Of a DNA stretch of 64,000 nt, positions 1 to 12,187 are shown piece after piece (position 1 is the first letter of the stretch; every line of letters begins with the position of its first letter). Source of the DNA: Ricordea florida. Taxonomy: Eukaryota > Cnidaria > Anthozoa > Corallimorpharia > Ricordeidae. The position numbers were made by a program, and so were the translations under genes. The notes below the pieces were generated by a model. The model worked only from the letters and a program-made list of their open reading frames with translations, ran no database searches and had not been told where the DNA came from. Location of the stretch: contig OX453272.1 in the NCBI GenBank assembly GCA_949710005.1, positions 21,668,891-21,732,890 of the forward strand, read 5' to 3'.

Positions 1-60
1 ATTCCAGAGATATGATGGAAGGGAGGGGCTGGAAAGTTAAAGTTTGTCTCAGCGCTGAAC

Positions 61-900
61 TTGCTTACTGAGCACATTAGGGAGTGGAATTTGCAGCCCT
101 CCTGTTGTGGATCGGTAGGCAAAAATCACAGCGAAGGCATTGGCAAATTCGATATAGGAGTTCATTGTGTTCATTGTTCGGCTAAAAGGTTAGCTCTGCA
201 TTTAGCTGAATTTTCGCCGTCGATAGCTGAACGGTCTTTAGAATTTGTGGCAGTGAAAAAACTGATCTGGCAAATAACTTGGAAATGACGACCACCACAA
301 CAAGTGGACCGCGCGGTGAATTTAATTTCTTTCATTCGGCGAAATCATAACGAAGGTATTTACTCGATCCGTTCGAGTTAAATACGTCGTATGTTCGCCT
401 ACAAAGGTAGTTTTGATTTTGATTGAATTTCTCTCATCGAAAGTTTGACGGTCATTCCATTCTCTTGCGGCGAAAACATTTTACGAATAACTTGACATCA
501 ACAACATCTGCGCGCTGAATATTATAGCTTGATTTAGCTTAAGCTTTTGAAGCTTATATTTTTCGATCGGCAAAATCACAGAGTTTGATACGTCCAGTGT
601 TTGGCCAAGAGACGAACTGAATTTGATAGAGTTCATCCAATCGAAAGTTGGTCATTCGATCCTCTTGCAGTGAAATATTCTATGAAGAACTTGACAACAA
701 CGACATCGGCCGCGCGTTTGCAAAATCCAACGGCTTTCGTTTCAAAGCTCCCTAGCAGTAAGTCCAATTTTCGGTCGAGAGACTAGCTTCTCATTAAATT
801 GAATGCAACCCATCGAAAATTTGTCGACGGTTATTAATTCTAGTTCTGTGATGAAAATAATCCGAAGCAGGCTGTTGACGGTTAATTTAAAAAGTAGTGA
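61..900. repeat. Degenerate ~200-220 bp tandem repeats
   Basis: Four loose copies of one unit can be aligned by eye. A 'cgaaa..tgacggtcatt'-like block recurs near 220, 437, 640 and 815, and a 'gcgaaatcac..cgaaggtatt'-like block near 118, 335 and 564, giving a period of about 180-230 bases. There is no convincing reading frame; the short open frames here look random. It may be an old satellite or internal repeat of an unidentified element. Confidence 0.5.
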
Positions 901-1129
901 AAAATAAGCAAACGTTCCTCTCAATCAACATCTCATACTTATAGCAGTTCAGATAGAAACGAAGCACCGGTAAGGCAGGATCTCTGACAAATAACTTGCT
1001 TAATTTTAAAAATAACGTCTGTAAGGCAGCGCAACTTTCACCTCCAAGAACAGTGTTGACAAAATTAAGTTGAGGACCCACCCTCTGTGCGGCTTTGGTT
1101 GGAATGCATAGACACGTGACCAGCCGCAA

Positions 1130-1165
1130 CCAGGGTACTTTCTCGAAGTAGAGAGAGGACCCTGG
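1130..1165. repeat. Imperfect foldback, probable transposon-end fragment
   Basis: Fifteen-base arms (1130-1144 and 1151-1165) pair with two mismatches around a 6-base loop and lie directly before the truncated 5' LTR. It looks like a leftover of a small foldback or MITE-type element. The family is not identified. Confidence 0.45.
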
Positions 1166-1176
1166 GAACGAGGTTG

Positions 1177-1309
1177 CGTGCAGATAGGAATGTTAGGAAC
1201 CAGAGAGAGAGAGGAGCGTGAAAAAAAAGAAGAATACATTGAGTTCATATACAATAAAGGAAAAAATTCAAAAGTGAGTCTATCTGTACGGTACAAATCC
1301 GTAAAGAAG
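1177..1309 (+). repeat. 5' LTR of BEL/Pao element, 5'-truncated
   Basis: These 133 bases match 6750-6882 almost base for base (one indel in the A run, a few substitutions). The downstream copy is preceded by a polypurine tract and reaches about 199 bases, so the left copy lacks its first ~66 bases. The LTR end is set by the primer-binding-site-like sequence that follows at 1310. Confidence 0.8.
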
Positions 1310-1327
1310 TGGTGCCGAGACCAGGAT
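1310..1327 (+). other. Primer binding site of BEL/Pao element
   Basis: The sequence TGGTGCCGAGACCAGGAT directly follows the LTR match. It starts with TGG, as expected for pairing with a tRNA 3' CCA end that primes minus-strand synthesis. The tRNA species was not determined. Confidence 0.6.
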
Positions 1328-1443
1328 ACAACCAGAGAGAATTTAACAAAGGAAATTCCACCGACGAGAGAAGATTTGGGAATTTCATTGAATCTACATT
1401 ACACAAGACCACGAAGTGACAACAACAATTTATCTGATTCATC

Positions 1444-2400
1444 ATGGGCGATAAATCAAAGATTCCAGAGAATGAGAAAGTTTTGGAGGACGACATTCGG
1501 AAGGAAATCGATAAACTTGGATTTTACTTGAAGGAAATCGATGAGCTGATCGAAGCCAAGGACTACGAAGAGATGAAAGTCGTCGAGTGACGAGTGTCAA
1601 AGATCACCGAAAAGCTGTCTGATCTGATAGCCCAAGTACAAGAATTTAAAATAGATCGAGGAGTATCGTCGAAATTAGTCCGACAATGGAATAAAGATTC
1701 CAAATCCAAATATACCGAGTGGTTAAAAGAGAAAGAGCGACTAGCAGAAATACTCAAGATCCATCAAAGGGAAACAGACGACGAAATTCAACGTGAGAGA
1801 GAAGAGCGCCTACAACATGAAAAAATCCAGCGAGAAAGACAGTTGTGGCAAGAAAAAATGGAAGCTGAATTAAAAATGACAGAAGAGAAGCTGAAGATGC
1901 AAAAGATGGTAGAATCAACGCAAGCCAAACTACCGAAGCTAACCATCACTGCTTTCAAAGGGACCGCCGCTGATTGGGTAAGGTTTGAGAATATGTTTAC
2001 GACTCAAGTCGACAGTAAGCCAATTTCTGACGAAGAAAAGTTCGGATATTTTCTAGAAATGCTGGCCCCCAAGGTAAGAAGTAAGATTTCTAATCTTAAG
2101 CCAAGTTCAGCTGGATATAAGACCGCGTGGGAGCGCTTGAAAAGGGAATACGGTCAGACACAACTAGTCATAAATGCGCACATGGATGAGATCATAACAT
2201 TGCCAGTAATTAAGGGAACAAACTATGATAAGATTCAAGAATTCTATGAAAAGATAAGCAAAAATTACGATGCCTTGCAGACCCTAGGGGAAGGTGACAT
2301 GTTAAAGGGACTTGTGATGACCACCCTGAACAAATTACCTAATGTGAAGCCTGACCTTGTGAGGACAGATGAGAGCTGGGAGAAATGGGACAACTCATAG
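1444..2400 (+). pseudogene. gag: BEL/Pao gag (DUF1759-type), broken
   Basis: The frame opens at ATG 1444, meets a TGA at 1588-1590, then stays open to TAG 2398-2400. A charged coiled-coil N-terminal half (Lys/Glu/Arg-rich, about 1730-1920) precedes a DUF1759-like domain beginning around 'LPKLTITAFKG' near 1930. This domain is typical of BEL/Pao Gag, which assembles the retroelement particle. The early nonsense codon and the frame change before the zinc-knuckle region show that the copy is dead. Family assignment is firm. Confidence 0.85.
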
Positions 2401-2431
2401 ACAACTTACAGAAATCGTTGAGGAGGAATAA

Positions 2432-3430
2432 GTGAGTGATGGGAAGGGACAAGGGGAACCCCAGAAAAGGGAGAGACATTGGTTTACCCAAAAGCACAAT
2501 GAGAGTAGTCGAGCCCCTAAAGAGAAACCAAGTCCTGCATGCATTTTCTGTAAGAACCAACACTGGAGCGACGCATGTGATACATATAGCACCCAAGAAA
2601 AGGGGAAGAGGTTCTTTGTGGAGAACAAGCTTTGCTTTAACTGTGGCAGACCAGGGCACAGTGCAAATAAGTGTCGGAGCAGGGGGTGTTACAACTGTAA
2701 AACAAAGCATCATACAAGCTGGTGTAATAACTCAGCATCTAAGGTCAATGATCAAGCAGAGCTGAATGGATACACCCCAGCGGCTTCCGAAGAAAGGTCA
2801 CTTCCTGCCATAATCCCTGTTACGGTTAAAGGGATAACACTCTGGGCATATTTAGACACGGGATCAGGAAGAAACTTCATATCCAATGAAGCGGTCAAAA
2901 GGTTAAAGTTGATGCCTTTGCGCTATGAAACTCGACAAGTAGTCACAGTGAACGGGACAAAGGAACAGTCAATGCCAATCTTTAACTTGAATCTAGATTC
3001 AGTAGATGGGAAAACTAGAGAGAATATTGAAGTTGCAGGCACAAGAATGTCAAGCTTCACTACAGTGACCAGACCAAATATGAATTTCTTGAAGTCTAAA
3101 TACGAACACACAAAAGACGAACAGTTTTACACGAAGGTCAACGAGAAATACCCCATCCACATGATCCTAGGTGACCACACCTACTGCAAAATCAGAACCG
3201 AGGAAGTGTACAAAGGTAAATCTGACGAGCCAATAGTGGAAGGAACCACGTTTGGCTGGGTGATCCACTGAGGGGAGTATGTGAACAATGAAGCCATGTA
3301 CGTAAAGGAAGTGAACGATTATGAAAGACTGTATAGTCTGGACGTACTTGGAGTAGAGGACAGAAGGGAAGACGACCAACAAGTTGTTTACTCTGAATTC
3401 AAGGAAAACTTGACAAGAAAACAAGATGGA
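2432..3430 (+). pseudogene. BEL/Pao nucleocapsid zinc knuckles and aspartic protease
   Basis: This frame is shifted relative to gag. Cys/His clusters between 2540 and 2730 include a canonical knuckle (CFNCGRPGHSANKC). A retropepsin-like active site 'DTGSGRNFIS' lies near 2855. The region would bind RNA and process the polyprotein. A TGA at 3269-3271 interrupts the frame, which then continues without ATG to about 3448, so the polyprotein is not translatable as one piece. Confidence 0.85.
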
Positions 3431-3444
3431 CCGGACGGTACAGA

Positions 3445-4449
3445 GTGAACATTCCATGGATACCAGGTGCTGAGATAACAGAAACAAATGAAGGGTCATG
3501 CAGGAAGCGACTGCTGAATGTCGAGAGAAAGTTGAGACAAAGCGAACAGCTACAGACAAGTTACAAAGAGATAGTTGAGGAACAACTTGAACAAGGTATC
3601 TTAGAGAAAGTCCCAGATCAACCAACAGGTGAGAAGATCTTCTACTTGCCTCACAAACCAGTTGTCAGACAAGATGCCTCTACCACAAAGGTGAGGATGG
3701 TTTTCTATGCTAGTGCTAAGCCACATCCACTGGCCAACAGTATCAATGAATGCATGTACACGGGACCGTCATTACAACCATTGTTGTGGGACATAATGAT
3801 ACGAGCTAGAATGTCGCCCAACTTGCTGCTAGCAGACCTTCAGAAAGCATTTCTTCAGATCGAAATCAAGGAAGAGGACAGAGATGCCTTTCGGTTACTT
3901 TTCAACATCAACAACAAAGAAGAGCACTTAAGGTTAACAAGAGTGCCCTTTGGTGCAGAACCGAGCCCATTCATTCTGGGTGCTACACTCAACCATCTTT
4001 ATGATAAGCAACCACCAGAACTCAGTGAGACAGTAAAGGCTTTGAGAGACAATACTTACGTAGACAATTTGATGAAGACGGGATTCGACGTTAGCGAGTT
4101 ACAAACCTTCAAGACGGAGGCAACCGAGATCATGGAAAGCGCGAAGTTTCCAGTACACAAATGGGAGTCAAACATCAGAGAACTTGAGAGTGAAAACATG
4201 CAAAACCCAAGCAAGATACTAGGACTGAGATGGGACAAGAAAGAAGATACCATAGAAATACAATTTCCTACTTTCCAAGAAGACAAGAAAGTCACAAAGA
4301 AATCTATTTTGAGTCATCTCGGGAGTATCTATGATCCCATAGGAATAACTTCACCTACGCTAGCTGAAGGGAAACGAATCTACAGAGAGGTTTGTGACGA
4401 GAAAAGGCAATGGGAGGCAGAGGTTTCCACCTCCCTCGAGAGACAGTGA
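3445..4449 (+). pseudogene. pol: BEL/Pao reverse transcriptase fragment
   Basis: RT palm motifs are in order: 'RMVFYASAK' (about 3696), 'LLADLQKAFLQI' with the first catalytic Asp (about 3830), 'RVPFGAEPSPF' (about 3940), and 'TYVDNLM' (about 4057), the YVDD/YVDN-type catalytic box common in BEL/Pao. It would copy element RNA into DNA. The frame ends at a stop at 4447-4449, before the RNase H part, and is shifted relative to the protease frame. Confidence 0.9.
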
Positions 4450-4499
4450 AGAATGTGGATAAAACAGTTAGTGAACGTTTAGGTCCCCAGAAGTATTAT

Positions 4500-5388
4500 T
4501 CAAAGCGGTGCTGAGCTGCGAGCCATTCATATTCATCAGTTTGCAGACGCAAGTAAGCTAGCCTGTTCTACGGTGACAATAGTCGTGGCGGAACAGGACA
4601 ATGAAACTGTTAGAGGGCTTCTAACTTCAAAGTCTAGAATTTCCAAACGGAACACTACGATTGCAAGACTAGAGCTGATAGCAGCACACATGGCAGCCAA
4701 CATGGTAAGGAACGTATGTCGAGCATTAAGGGGATGGCCGATTGCATCCGTACCAATATGGATGGATAGTATGGTAGCGTTATATTGGATAACAAAACCT
4801 GAAAAACCCTGGAAGGTGTTCGTTGCAAACAGAGTAAGGAGGATTGCAGAGGTCACAGAGGAAACCGGAGCACTTTGGAAATACTGTCCAACACGGGAAA
4901 ATGTTGCTGATCTTGGAAGCAGAGGAGCTTCGCTGGAAAAGATGAAAAAGGGCAGCTGGTTCACAGGACCTGAATGGCTGCTGAATGAAAGGGAGTGGCT
5001 AGAACAACCCAAGTTGAAATCAACACCAGAGATCTCCGAGGAGCAAAAGCCGACAGTAGAAGTCAGTTCGTTCACAAATGAGAAAGTACTAGATGAGTGG
5101 TACGAGTTGCTGAAGCGCAAGCCTTACTGGAACACGCTCAGAATAACAGCATGGACACTAAGGTTTATCCATAACAGCCTGTCCAAGTCCCGCAAGCTGA
5201 AGCGAAGATCAGGCCCGTTGTCTACAGACGAAATTCAGCAAGCAAAGGAATACTGGGTGAGGAGAGTGCAAAGGGACACCAGAAGATGTAGAGAAACCAG
5301 GTTTCCGGCTTGTCAAGGACAAACAGACAAACATATTGAAGAGCGAAGGAAGAATGCCAAAGTACACACCAACTTATCTCGAAGATAG
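4500..5388 (+). pseudogene. pol: BEL/Pao RNase H-like region
   Basis: Open from about 4573 after several stops. The block '[19 protein letters not shown]' and the following '[12 protein letters not shown]' (D-S-x-V-A-L-x-W-I) are the RNase H-like signature of BEL/Pao and related Pol proteins. The region ends in a frame change near 5330 before the integrase zinc finger. Confidence 0.8.
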
Positions 5389-6619
5389 TCTTTTAGTCCA
5401 AAAGCTGATCCAACACGCACATGAGAGAGTGAATCACATGGGAGTAGCCAGCACAATGGCTGCCATAAGGACGAACTGGTGGATACCACGACTGAGATCA
5501 CTAGTGAAGAAACAGATACGAGAATGTAACGTATGCAAGGTATTCGCCACAAGCTCGTACGGAGTCACAGCAACCACTCCGCTGCCGGAATTCCGTACAG
5601 AAGCAAGTCGACCCTTTTAACATACTGGAGTAGACTTTGCTGGACCATTGAGGTACAAGATAAACAAGAAAGAAGAAGTAAAAGCCTACGTGTTACTGTT
5701 CACGTGTGCTACATCGAGAGCTGTGCACTTGGAGGTAACAAGGTCACAGACAGCTGAAGAATTCCAAAGGAAGCTTAACGTCTTCATCACAAGGAGAACC
5801 AGACCGGAACGGATTGTATCAGACAATGCTGCAACGTTCAGAGCAACCGCTGACTGGATCAAGAAAATAAGGAGAAGTGAACGCCTCCAAGACTTTCTTG
5901 CAGATCAAGAAATAACATGGCAGTTGAACCTTTCTAAGTCACCGTGGTGGGGCGGAATGTATGAAAGGATCATAAGAGAGATCAAGAAGACCCTGTACAA
6001 AACGCTGGGAAAAACACCGTTCACGCTGGAGCAGTTGGAGGACTTGATCATGGACATAGAGAAACATTTGAACAACAGACCATTGACCTACGTCGAGAGT
6101 GATTTTGGCGAAGAAGTTCTCACACCAAATTTCATTATGTTTGGTCAAAATGCACACCAAATCGAGAACATTGAAGTCGAAGATGATGAATTGACCAAAA
6201 TGTTCAAAAGACAACAGGAGGCAAAACAACATGCTTGGCAGCGCTGGAAGAGAGAATATCTACATAGTCTGATGGAGAGTCATCGAATCAACAGAAAAGT
6301 CGCACCTTACCCAGAGATCGGGGAGATTGTGCTAGTTTTTGGAGAAGAAAAGAATCGAGAGGAGTGGGAGAAAGGCAAAGTCGTGCAGCACATTCACGGG
6401 AGAGACGGAGTCATAAGAGGTGTGAAGTTACTACACAACAAGCGCCTAATTGAAAGACCACTCAACCTAGTGTGTCCCTTGGAGATCAAGAGCCACACAG
6501 AAGTGACAACCCCGTGTCAGTCATCTGCAAGACCAGCACCAGAGGCAAGAAACAGAAGGGAAGTAGCAGAGGATGCCAGAGCAAAGATTACAGCGATACT
6601 CGAAGAAGAGGAAGATTGA
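5336..6619 (+). pseudogene. pol: BEL/Pao integrase with C-terminal DUF5641-like part
   Basis: An HHCC-like zinc region ([10 protein letters not shown] ... CNVCK, about 5416-5545) precedes the DDE core. The first Asp is in 'GVDFAGP' (about 5628), the second in 'IVSDNAATF' (about 5815) and the Glu in '[14 protein letters not shown]' (about 5945). A basic C-terminal stretch with 'IGEIVLVF' matches the DUF5641 end usual in BEL/Pao. A stop near 5618 separates the zinc finger from the core, which otherwise stays open to 6619. Confidence 0.88.
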
Positions 6620-6670
6620 ACATTAGAGACATTACCGTTGTTGTTAAAGCAGTAAAAATTATGGAATAAT

Positions 6671-6683
6671 TTTGAGGGGAGAG
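6671..6683 (+). other. Polypurine tract of BEL/Pao element
   Basis: The tract tttgaggggagag directly precedes a TG that fits the first base pair of the 3' LTR. It would prime plus-strand synthesis. The exact LTR start is uncertain because the left LTR lacks this part. Confidence 0.6.
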
Positions 6684-6882
6684 TGAGCGAGAGGGACCCA
6701 CCCCTCCCTAGATAATCGTTTTGTAAAGTGTGACGTCATCAAAAGTCGCACGTGCAGATAGGAATGTTAGGAACCAGAGAGAGAGAGGAGCGTGAAAAAA
6801 AGAAGAATACATTGAGTTCATATACAATAAAGGAAAAAATTCAAAAGTGAGTCTATCTGTACGGTATAAATCCGTAAAAAAG
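6684..6882 (+). repeat. 3' LTR of BEL/Pao element
   Basis: About 199 bases from a TG after the polypurine tract to the point where identity with the 5' LTR stops (6882, aligned to 1309). The 78 bases that follow (6883-6960) belong neither to the LTR nor to the Polinton. Confidence 0.75.
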
Positions 6883-6960
6883 GACAGCACTTCATGTAAT
6901 AACGAGAACCACTACGTGGAACTTACCGGGGCCCAGTGGGACACGGGATTACATAGATAT

Positions 6961-7093
6961 AGTAGTGAATCGCATTTTTTGAAAAAGTGGAATCGGCCCC
7001 GCGCTGCCACTGAAACGCCTTAAAGCCGTGGGTAGTATTCACAAGGGAGGATCATGGACAATTTGCCAGTGAAAGAGCTGAGGGCAATCGCTA
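6961..7093 (+). repeat. Left TIR of element B
   Basis: About 133 bases match the inverse of 38213-38341. The match runs through the PolB start codon (7054) into about codon 13, so the TIR encodes the first residues MDNLPVKELRA. Only a few substitutions separate the two copies. Confidence 0.85.
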
Positions 7094-8240
7094 AAAACGC
7101 TGGAGTGCAGAGATACACTAGATTCAGAAAGGACGAACTCCTCGAAATATTAGCTGATGTTCAGCCAGAAAATTTACCGGTGAGGGTACTAAGAATCATC
7201 TCCAAAAAACTTGGTACCCGAGGTTATGCTAAGATGCGTAAAACAGAACTTATTAATGCTGTGAGATCGACGTCAGGCTCTAGAAATACTGACTCATCAG
7301 CATCTGAGGTTAATATACAAATTTTCAAACCTCCAAAACCCACAACAAAGTCTGTTCGCACCTCACTCAGGAAAGCCGTCGATTCGGCAAAGAAAGAAAT
7401 TAAGAAGTTTACGGATTGGATTTTATCTTACATCCCAGACTCAACCAAGAGGACTGTGAGTAAGAGACTCAAAAAACTCCAGAAAAAGGTAAGTAGCATT
7501 TTTAAGCCAGCCGACCATTTCATTCCCAAAGAACACGAAACAGCTCTCAAGGGCTTTTTGAAGACATTTATCATAAAGGGGAAGAAGGGTTATGACCCCA
7601 CATCATTCCTGAAAAAGGTGAGGCAAGAATTCTATACACTCATCCGCAAACAGAGGAAACCACTCAAGGTAAAGTGCATCTTCTCATGTCGTTTCATAAG
7701 GAGGAATAAAAAGACCAATCGTATTGACGAGGAGAGCGACGGACACTTTCATTCACTGGTGGAGACAATAACAGCCTCAACAAACACCTTTCATATATTC
7801 GATAAGATCGCAGCTCGCCTAATTGAAATGGTTCATAAATATGAGAACGAGCGCTCTGAATGGGTATTTGACCATGTGATAGACTTTCGTATTCACATAA
7901 ATCCTTTTCGACCGTTTTCTGGAACTTCATATATTCCACTACCACCGAAATTGGCTGCCAAGAAGGCAATCATAAATGTTAAGAATGAGGAAGACCAGGA
8001 GTGCTTCAAATGGGCAGTAACGTCTGCTGTGTTTTCCAAGGGAAAGGACGCTGGAAGACTAAATAAGGAAATGAGAGAGAACTCTGAGAAATTCGATTGG
8101 TCAGGAATAGAGTTTCCAGTGGCATCACTTGGTACAAACCAGATTGATAAGTTCGAAAGGCAGAACCCCTATGGGATCAATGTACTTGGTTATGAGAATA
8201 ACGAGCCAACCCTAATCAGGCGTAGTAATAAATTGAATGT
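7054..8240 (+). pseudogene. polB: Element B PolB, N-terminal part (disrupted by element A)
   Basis: Starts at ATG 7054 just after an 'aaggGAGGATC' leader. Two SAP/Rho-N-like helical repeats (residues ~1-35 and ~45-72) are followed by a basic linker and a ~250-residue region ending 'FERQNPYGINVLGYENNEPT'. The frame then reaches codon 396 at AATGT (8236-8240), where element A begins. The gene resumes at 25150 in register once one AATGT copy is discounted. The SAP-like part may bind DNA, probably near the termini (inference). Confidence 0.9.
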
Positions 8241-8509
8241 AGTAGTAGGAAAGTGACAGTTCTGGCGCAACACTTTAAGACGATAGACACAAAAATCCTG
8301 CACGCGTGCAGGATCCAAAATCGACCATATCAGCTTAAAGAAATGTTACTATACATCTAAACAATCATCATGCCAAATCAACATCAAACTGTCAAAGAGC
8401 TCCGCGCCATTGCCAAGGAACGCAAGATAGCCAAATATTATAAGATGCGCCGGGACGAGTTACTAGAGGCGCTGGGGATGCATGAAGAGGTACCAAGTGG
8501 TAGTGGGGG
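8241..8509 (+). repeat. Left TIR of element A (269 bp)
   Basis: Matches the inverse of 24876-25144. It contains a 20-base perfect palindrome (8295-8314), probable promoter motifs (cactttaagacg, gcttaaagaaatg) and the first ~46 codons of PolB from ATG 8370. The only difference I found is a Lys/Arg codon at residue 16. Confidence 0.95.
8295..8314. repeat. 20-bp perfect palindrome inside left TIR of A
   Basis: ATCCTGCACGCGTGCAGGAT reads the same on both strands. The same palindrome occurs in the right TIR at 25071-25090. It lies 55 bases from the element tip and 55 bases before the PolB start codon. It could be a protein-binding site or a replication or transcription signal; this is inference. 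Confidence 0.85.
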
Positions 8510-11500
8510 TAGTGGGGGAACAACGCATATTCTCGATGAGCCTGTCCCGGAAATAAGTGTCCCGATTCTTGAGCCTACCAAATACGTACCTCCAAGTGGC
8601 CCTAGTCGTCGGCATAGAACACTTGTTTCGGAATATAACAAAAGAGTACAGAAGAAAATAAACAAGTTTGCGAATTGGATTTTGAATTATGTCCCAAAGA
8701 GAATCAAAAAGCCCGCTAACGAAAGAATCAGGAAGTTGAAGGAGGAAGTAAGAAGCATCTGGGCTGTACTGGAGCCGTTCAGTGTAAAAGAAAAGGAAAG
8801 GGCATTGAAAGGGTTCTTCAAAACATATCGGATCGATGGTAAAAAGGGGTACGGTCCTCAAGAGTTCATCAAGAAGATAAAACCAAAGGTTTTGGAGTTA
8901 CTTTATACTAGAAGTAAACCCATCAAGGTGAAGTTTGTATTCACTTGCACATTCATAAAAGAGAATCTTGCTACGGGTAAGATTGAGGAGACTGAGGGTT
9001 ACTTTCATACTGAACTTGAAATAGTAACGGATTCAACTGATCTATCTAAGTTATTCGATGCAATGACGGAATTACAACTTGAAAAGGTTGCGAAATTTGA
9101 AGGTGAACAATCTGGATGGCAATTTGATCGAGTTGAGTACTTTGATATACACATTAATCCATTTGATCCTATCTCTGGGACTTCTTACATACCTCTACCA
9201 AAGGTTCTGGCTGATAAGTAGGCTATAATCAATGTCAAGAATGAGAATGACGATGAGTGTTTCAAGTGGGCGGTGACATCTGCTGTATTTCCCAAAGAGA
9301 AAGATGGTCAAAGATTGAATGCTGAGATGAGAGAGAACTCTGAGAAGTTTGACTGGACGGGAATGGAGTTCCCTGTTACACTAAGGGACATTGCCAAGTT
9401 TGAGAAGCAAAATCCTTACGCCATTAACGTATATGGATACGAGTCTGGGGTGAACGTTTTGAGAATCAGTAAGCGGCGAGAGGAGACAGTGATAAACTTA
9501 CTTTTGTTACACAAAGATGAAACGAATCACTACTGTTGGATTAAGAACTTGAGTAGGCTTTTGTCATCACAAGTCGATAAACACGATGGTAGAAAATACT
9601 TTTGCCATAGATGTCTTAATTCATTCAATACACAATCCTCCCTGGACAAGCATCTAGAGTTTTGCAGCAATCATCAAGCAGTCAAGATGACAGTCCCTAT
9701 GAACGAAGATGGAAGCCCGCAGTTCTTCGGTTTCAAAAATCGCAACAGGAAGATGGAGGTCACACAGATTTTGAGTGCTACACTGAAAAGATGTATACTT
9801 GTTACCAAGATGAGGGTAGGAGCTTTACCAATAGATATCAAAAGCATAAACCATCAGGTTTCTGTTACCTGATCAAGTGCTTTGATAACGCTATATTCGA
9901 ACCCAAACTTGTAAGGCACACAGCTGAATCACCATACGAAGATGTACCCAAGATGTTTATGGAGAGCTTGGAGTCGGATATCAAACGAGTCTATGATAGG
10001 TTCAAGCTACCCAAAAATCCTCATGTTAGCGAGGATGAGAAAATAGCCTATGTAAATGCCACACACTGTCACATCTGCGGATCGATGCTTGGCCATGACA
10101 AGGTATTGGACCATTGTCATCTTACTGGAAAGGATAGAGGCGCCGCGCACGAAGAGTGCAACTTGAATTACAAGGTGCCCAAATTTGTACCAGTTATATT
10201 CCATAACCTATCCGGATATGATGGTCATTTATTTGTGAGGAACATAGGGGAATCGAAAGGTAAGCTGGATTGCATACCAATCAACGATGAAAAGTACATT
10301 TCGTTCACGAAGGAGATTGTTGTCGAATCTTACAAGAACAAGAAAGGGAAAATGGTTGACATTAAACGGGGAATTAGGTTCATTGATAGCTTTCGGTTTA
10401 TGGCAGCGGGCCTCAGAAGGTTGGTTGACAACCTACCACAATCTTCTCTGGTGAATGTAAAGAGTTGGTTTGAAAGGGTGATGGAAGATGGCACAGACCT
10501 GCAGTTACTCACTAGGAAGGGGGTATTTCCTTACGATTGGTTTGATGGTTTTGATAAGCTCAGTGAAACTCATCTCCCACCAAAGGATGAGTTCTACTCG
10601 AAGCTCTACGATGCTGAAATATCGGATGAGGATTACCAGCATGCTCAGAACGTGTGGAAAGTCTTTGGAATTGATAGCTTCAGGGAATATCACGACCTTT
10701 ACCTTGAGCTGGATGTCTTGTTGTTGGCTGATGTCTTCGGGAACTTCAGAGAAGTTTGTAGGAAGAACTACGACTTGGATCCAGCTTGGTACTACACTGC
10801 ACCTGGATTGGCTTGGGACGCGGCCCTGAAAATGACCAATGTGAGATTGGAACTTTTGAATGACCCTGACATGCTTCTCATGGTTGAGGAGGGCATTCGA
10901 GGGGGTATCTCCATGATCTCAACTAGATATGGTAAAGCCAACAATCCATACATGAAAGATTATGACCCATCATTACCAACAAAGTACATCACATACATGG
11001 ATGCAAACGGTTTGTACGGATGTGCAATGAGTAAACCTTTACCAACACATGACTTTCGATGGTTGACTGAAGAAGAGCTTGTATCGAAGTGGAAAGATCT
11101 ACCATGTATACTAGAGGTTAATCTAATGTACCCAAAGCACCTTCACAAACAGCATAATGACTATCCATTAGCACCAGAGAGAGTTACTGTAAATGGTGTG
11201 GATAAACTAATTCCAAACCTAAAGCACAAACAAAAATACATTATTCACCACGAGACGCTGAAACAGTATTTGAGTCTCGGGTTGAAAGTCTACAAGATAC
11301 ACAGGGGCATCACATTCAAAGAGTCCGCGTGGCTGAAGCCCGATATCGACCTGAATACTGAACTAAGGACTAAAGCAACAAACGACTTCGAGAAGGACTT
11401 CTTCAAGTTGATGAACAACTCAGTCTTTGGGAAAACTATGGAGAACGTAAGGAACAGAGTGGACGTTCGTTTGGTCACTGATGAGTCAAAAGCCAAGAAG

Positions 11501-12187
11501 TTGGTATCGAAGCCGAATTACCACCACAGCACGATCTTTTGCGAGAATCTGGTTGCAGTACAAATGAAAAAGACAAAGTTGGTGTTGGACAAACCCATTT
11601 ACCTAGGCTTTTCAGTCCTGGAACTAAGCAAGACGATAATGTACGACTTCCACTACAACTACATTAAGCCTAAGTATGGTAGCAAGGCCAAGTTGTTATT
11701 TACAGACACTGATTCACTGGCATACGAGGTGGAGACGGATGACTTCTACAGGGACATTAGCCTAGATGTGAGAGACCGGTTCGACACTAGCAACTACCCT
11801 GAAGATCATCCATCTGGCATTGAGGTGGGTGTGAACAAGAAAGTCGGGGGCATGTTCAAGGATGAAGCGGGTGGCCAACAGATCATAGAATTCGTAGGTC
11901 TCAGGGCCAAACTATATTCATATATGATGGATGAGGGAAAGGAGGAAAAGAAGTGTAAGGGTGTGAAGAAGGCTGTAGTGAAAAAGAGCATAAGCTTCAA
12001 AGACTACAAGGATTTCCTCTTCAATCAAAAATCACAGAGGAGGACGATGAATATCATCAGGAGTCACCTGCACGACGTGTACTCAGAGACTGTGAACAAG
12101 GTGGCACTATCATGCGAAGACGACAAGAGGGTGGTAAGGGAGGATGGGATACACACATATGCATATGGTCACTTTAGGACTCTCTAA
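8370..12187 (+). pseudogene. polB: Element A protein-primed family B DNA polymerase, broken
   Basis: One SAP-like helix pair (residues ~8-35), a Gly/Ser linker, then the same region as B ending 'FEKQNPYAINVYGYE'. Next are a C2H2-like finger (FCHRCLNSF..HLEFC), exonuclease DFE (about 9766), an endonuclease VII-like zinc module (CHICG ... DHCHLTG ... AAHEECN, about 10070-10165), 'NLSGYDGHL', 'YHDLYLELDVLLLADVF', Pol A 'DANGLYG', Pol B 'KLMNNSVFGKTMENV' and Pol C 'FTDTDSLAYE' (about 11700). Breaks: TAG at 9219-9221 where the other copies have Lys, and a ~13-base deletion near 9755 that shifts frame. It would replicate the element from protein-primed ends. Confidence 0.93.

Noticed and set aside
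1006..1296. - strand frames across the 5' LTR
   Set aside because: They cross the LTR boundary and recur partly at 6708-6890 only because the LTR is repeated.
8438..8861. - strand frames opposite PolB N-terminus
   Set aside because: Shadows of PolB with no recognisable content or matching start signals.
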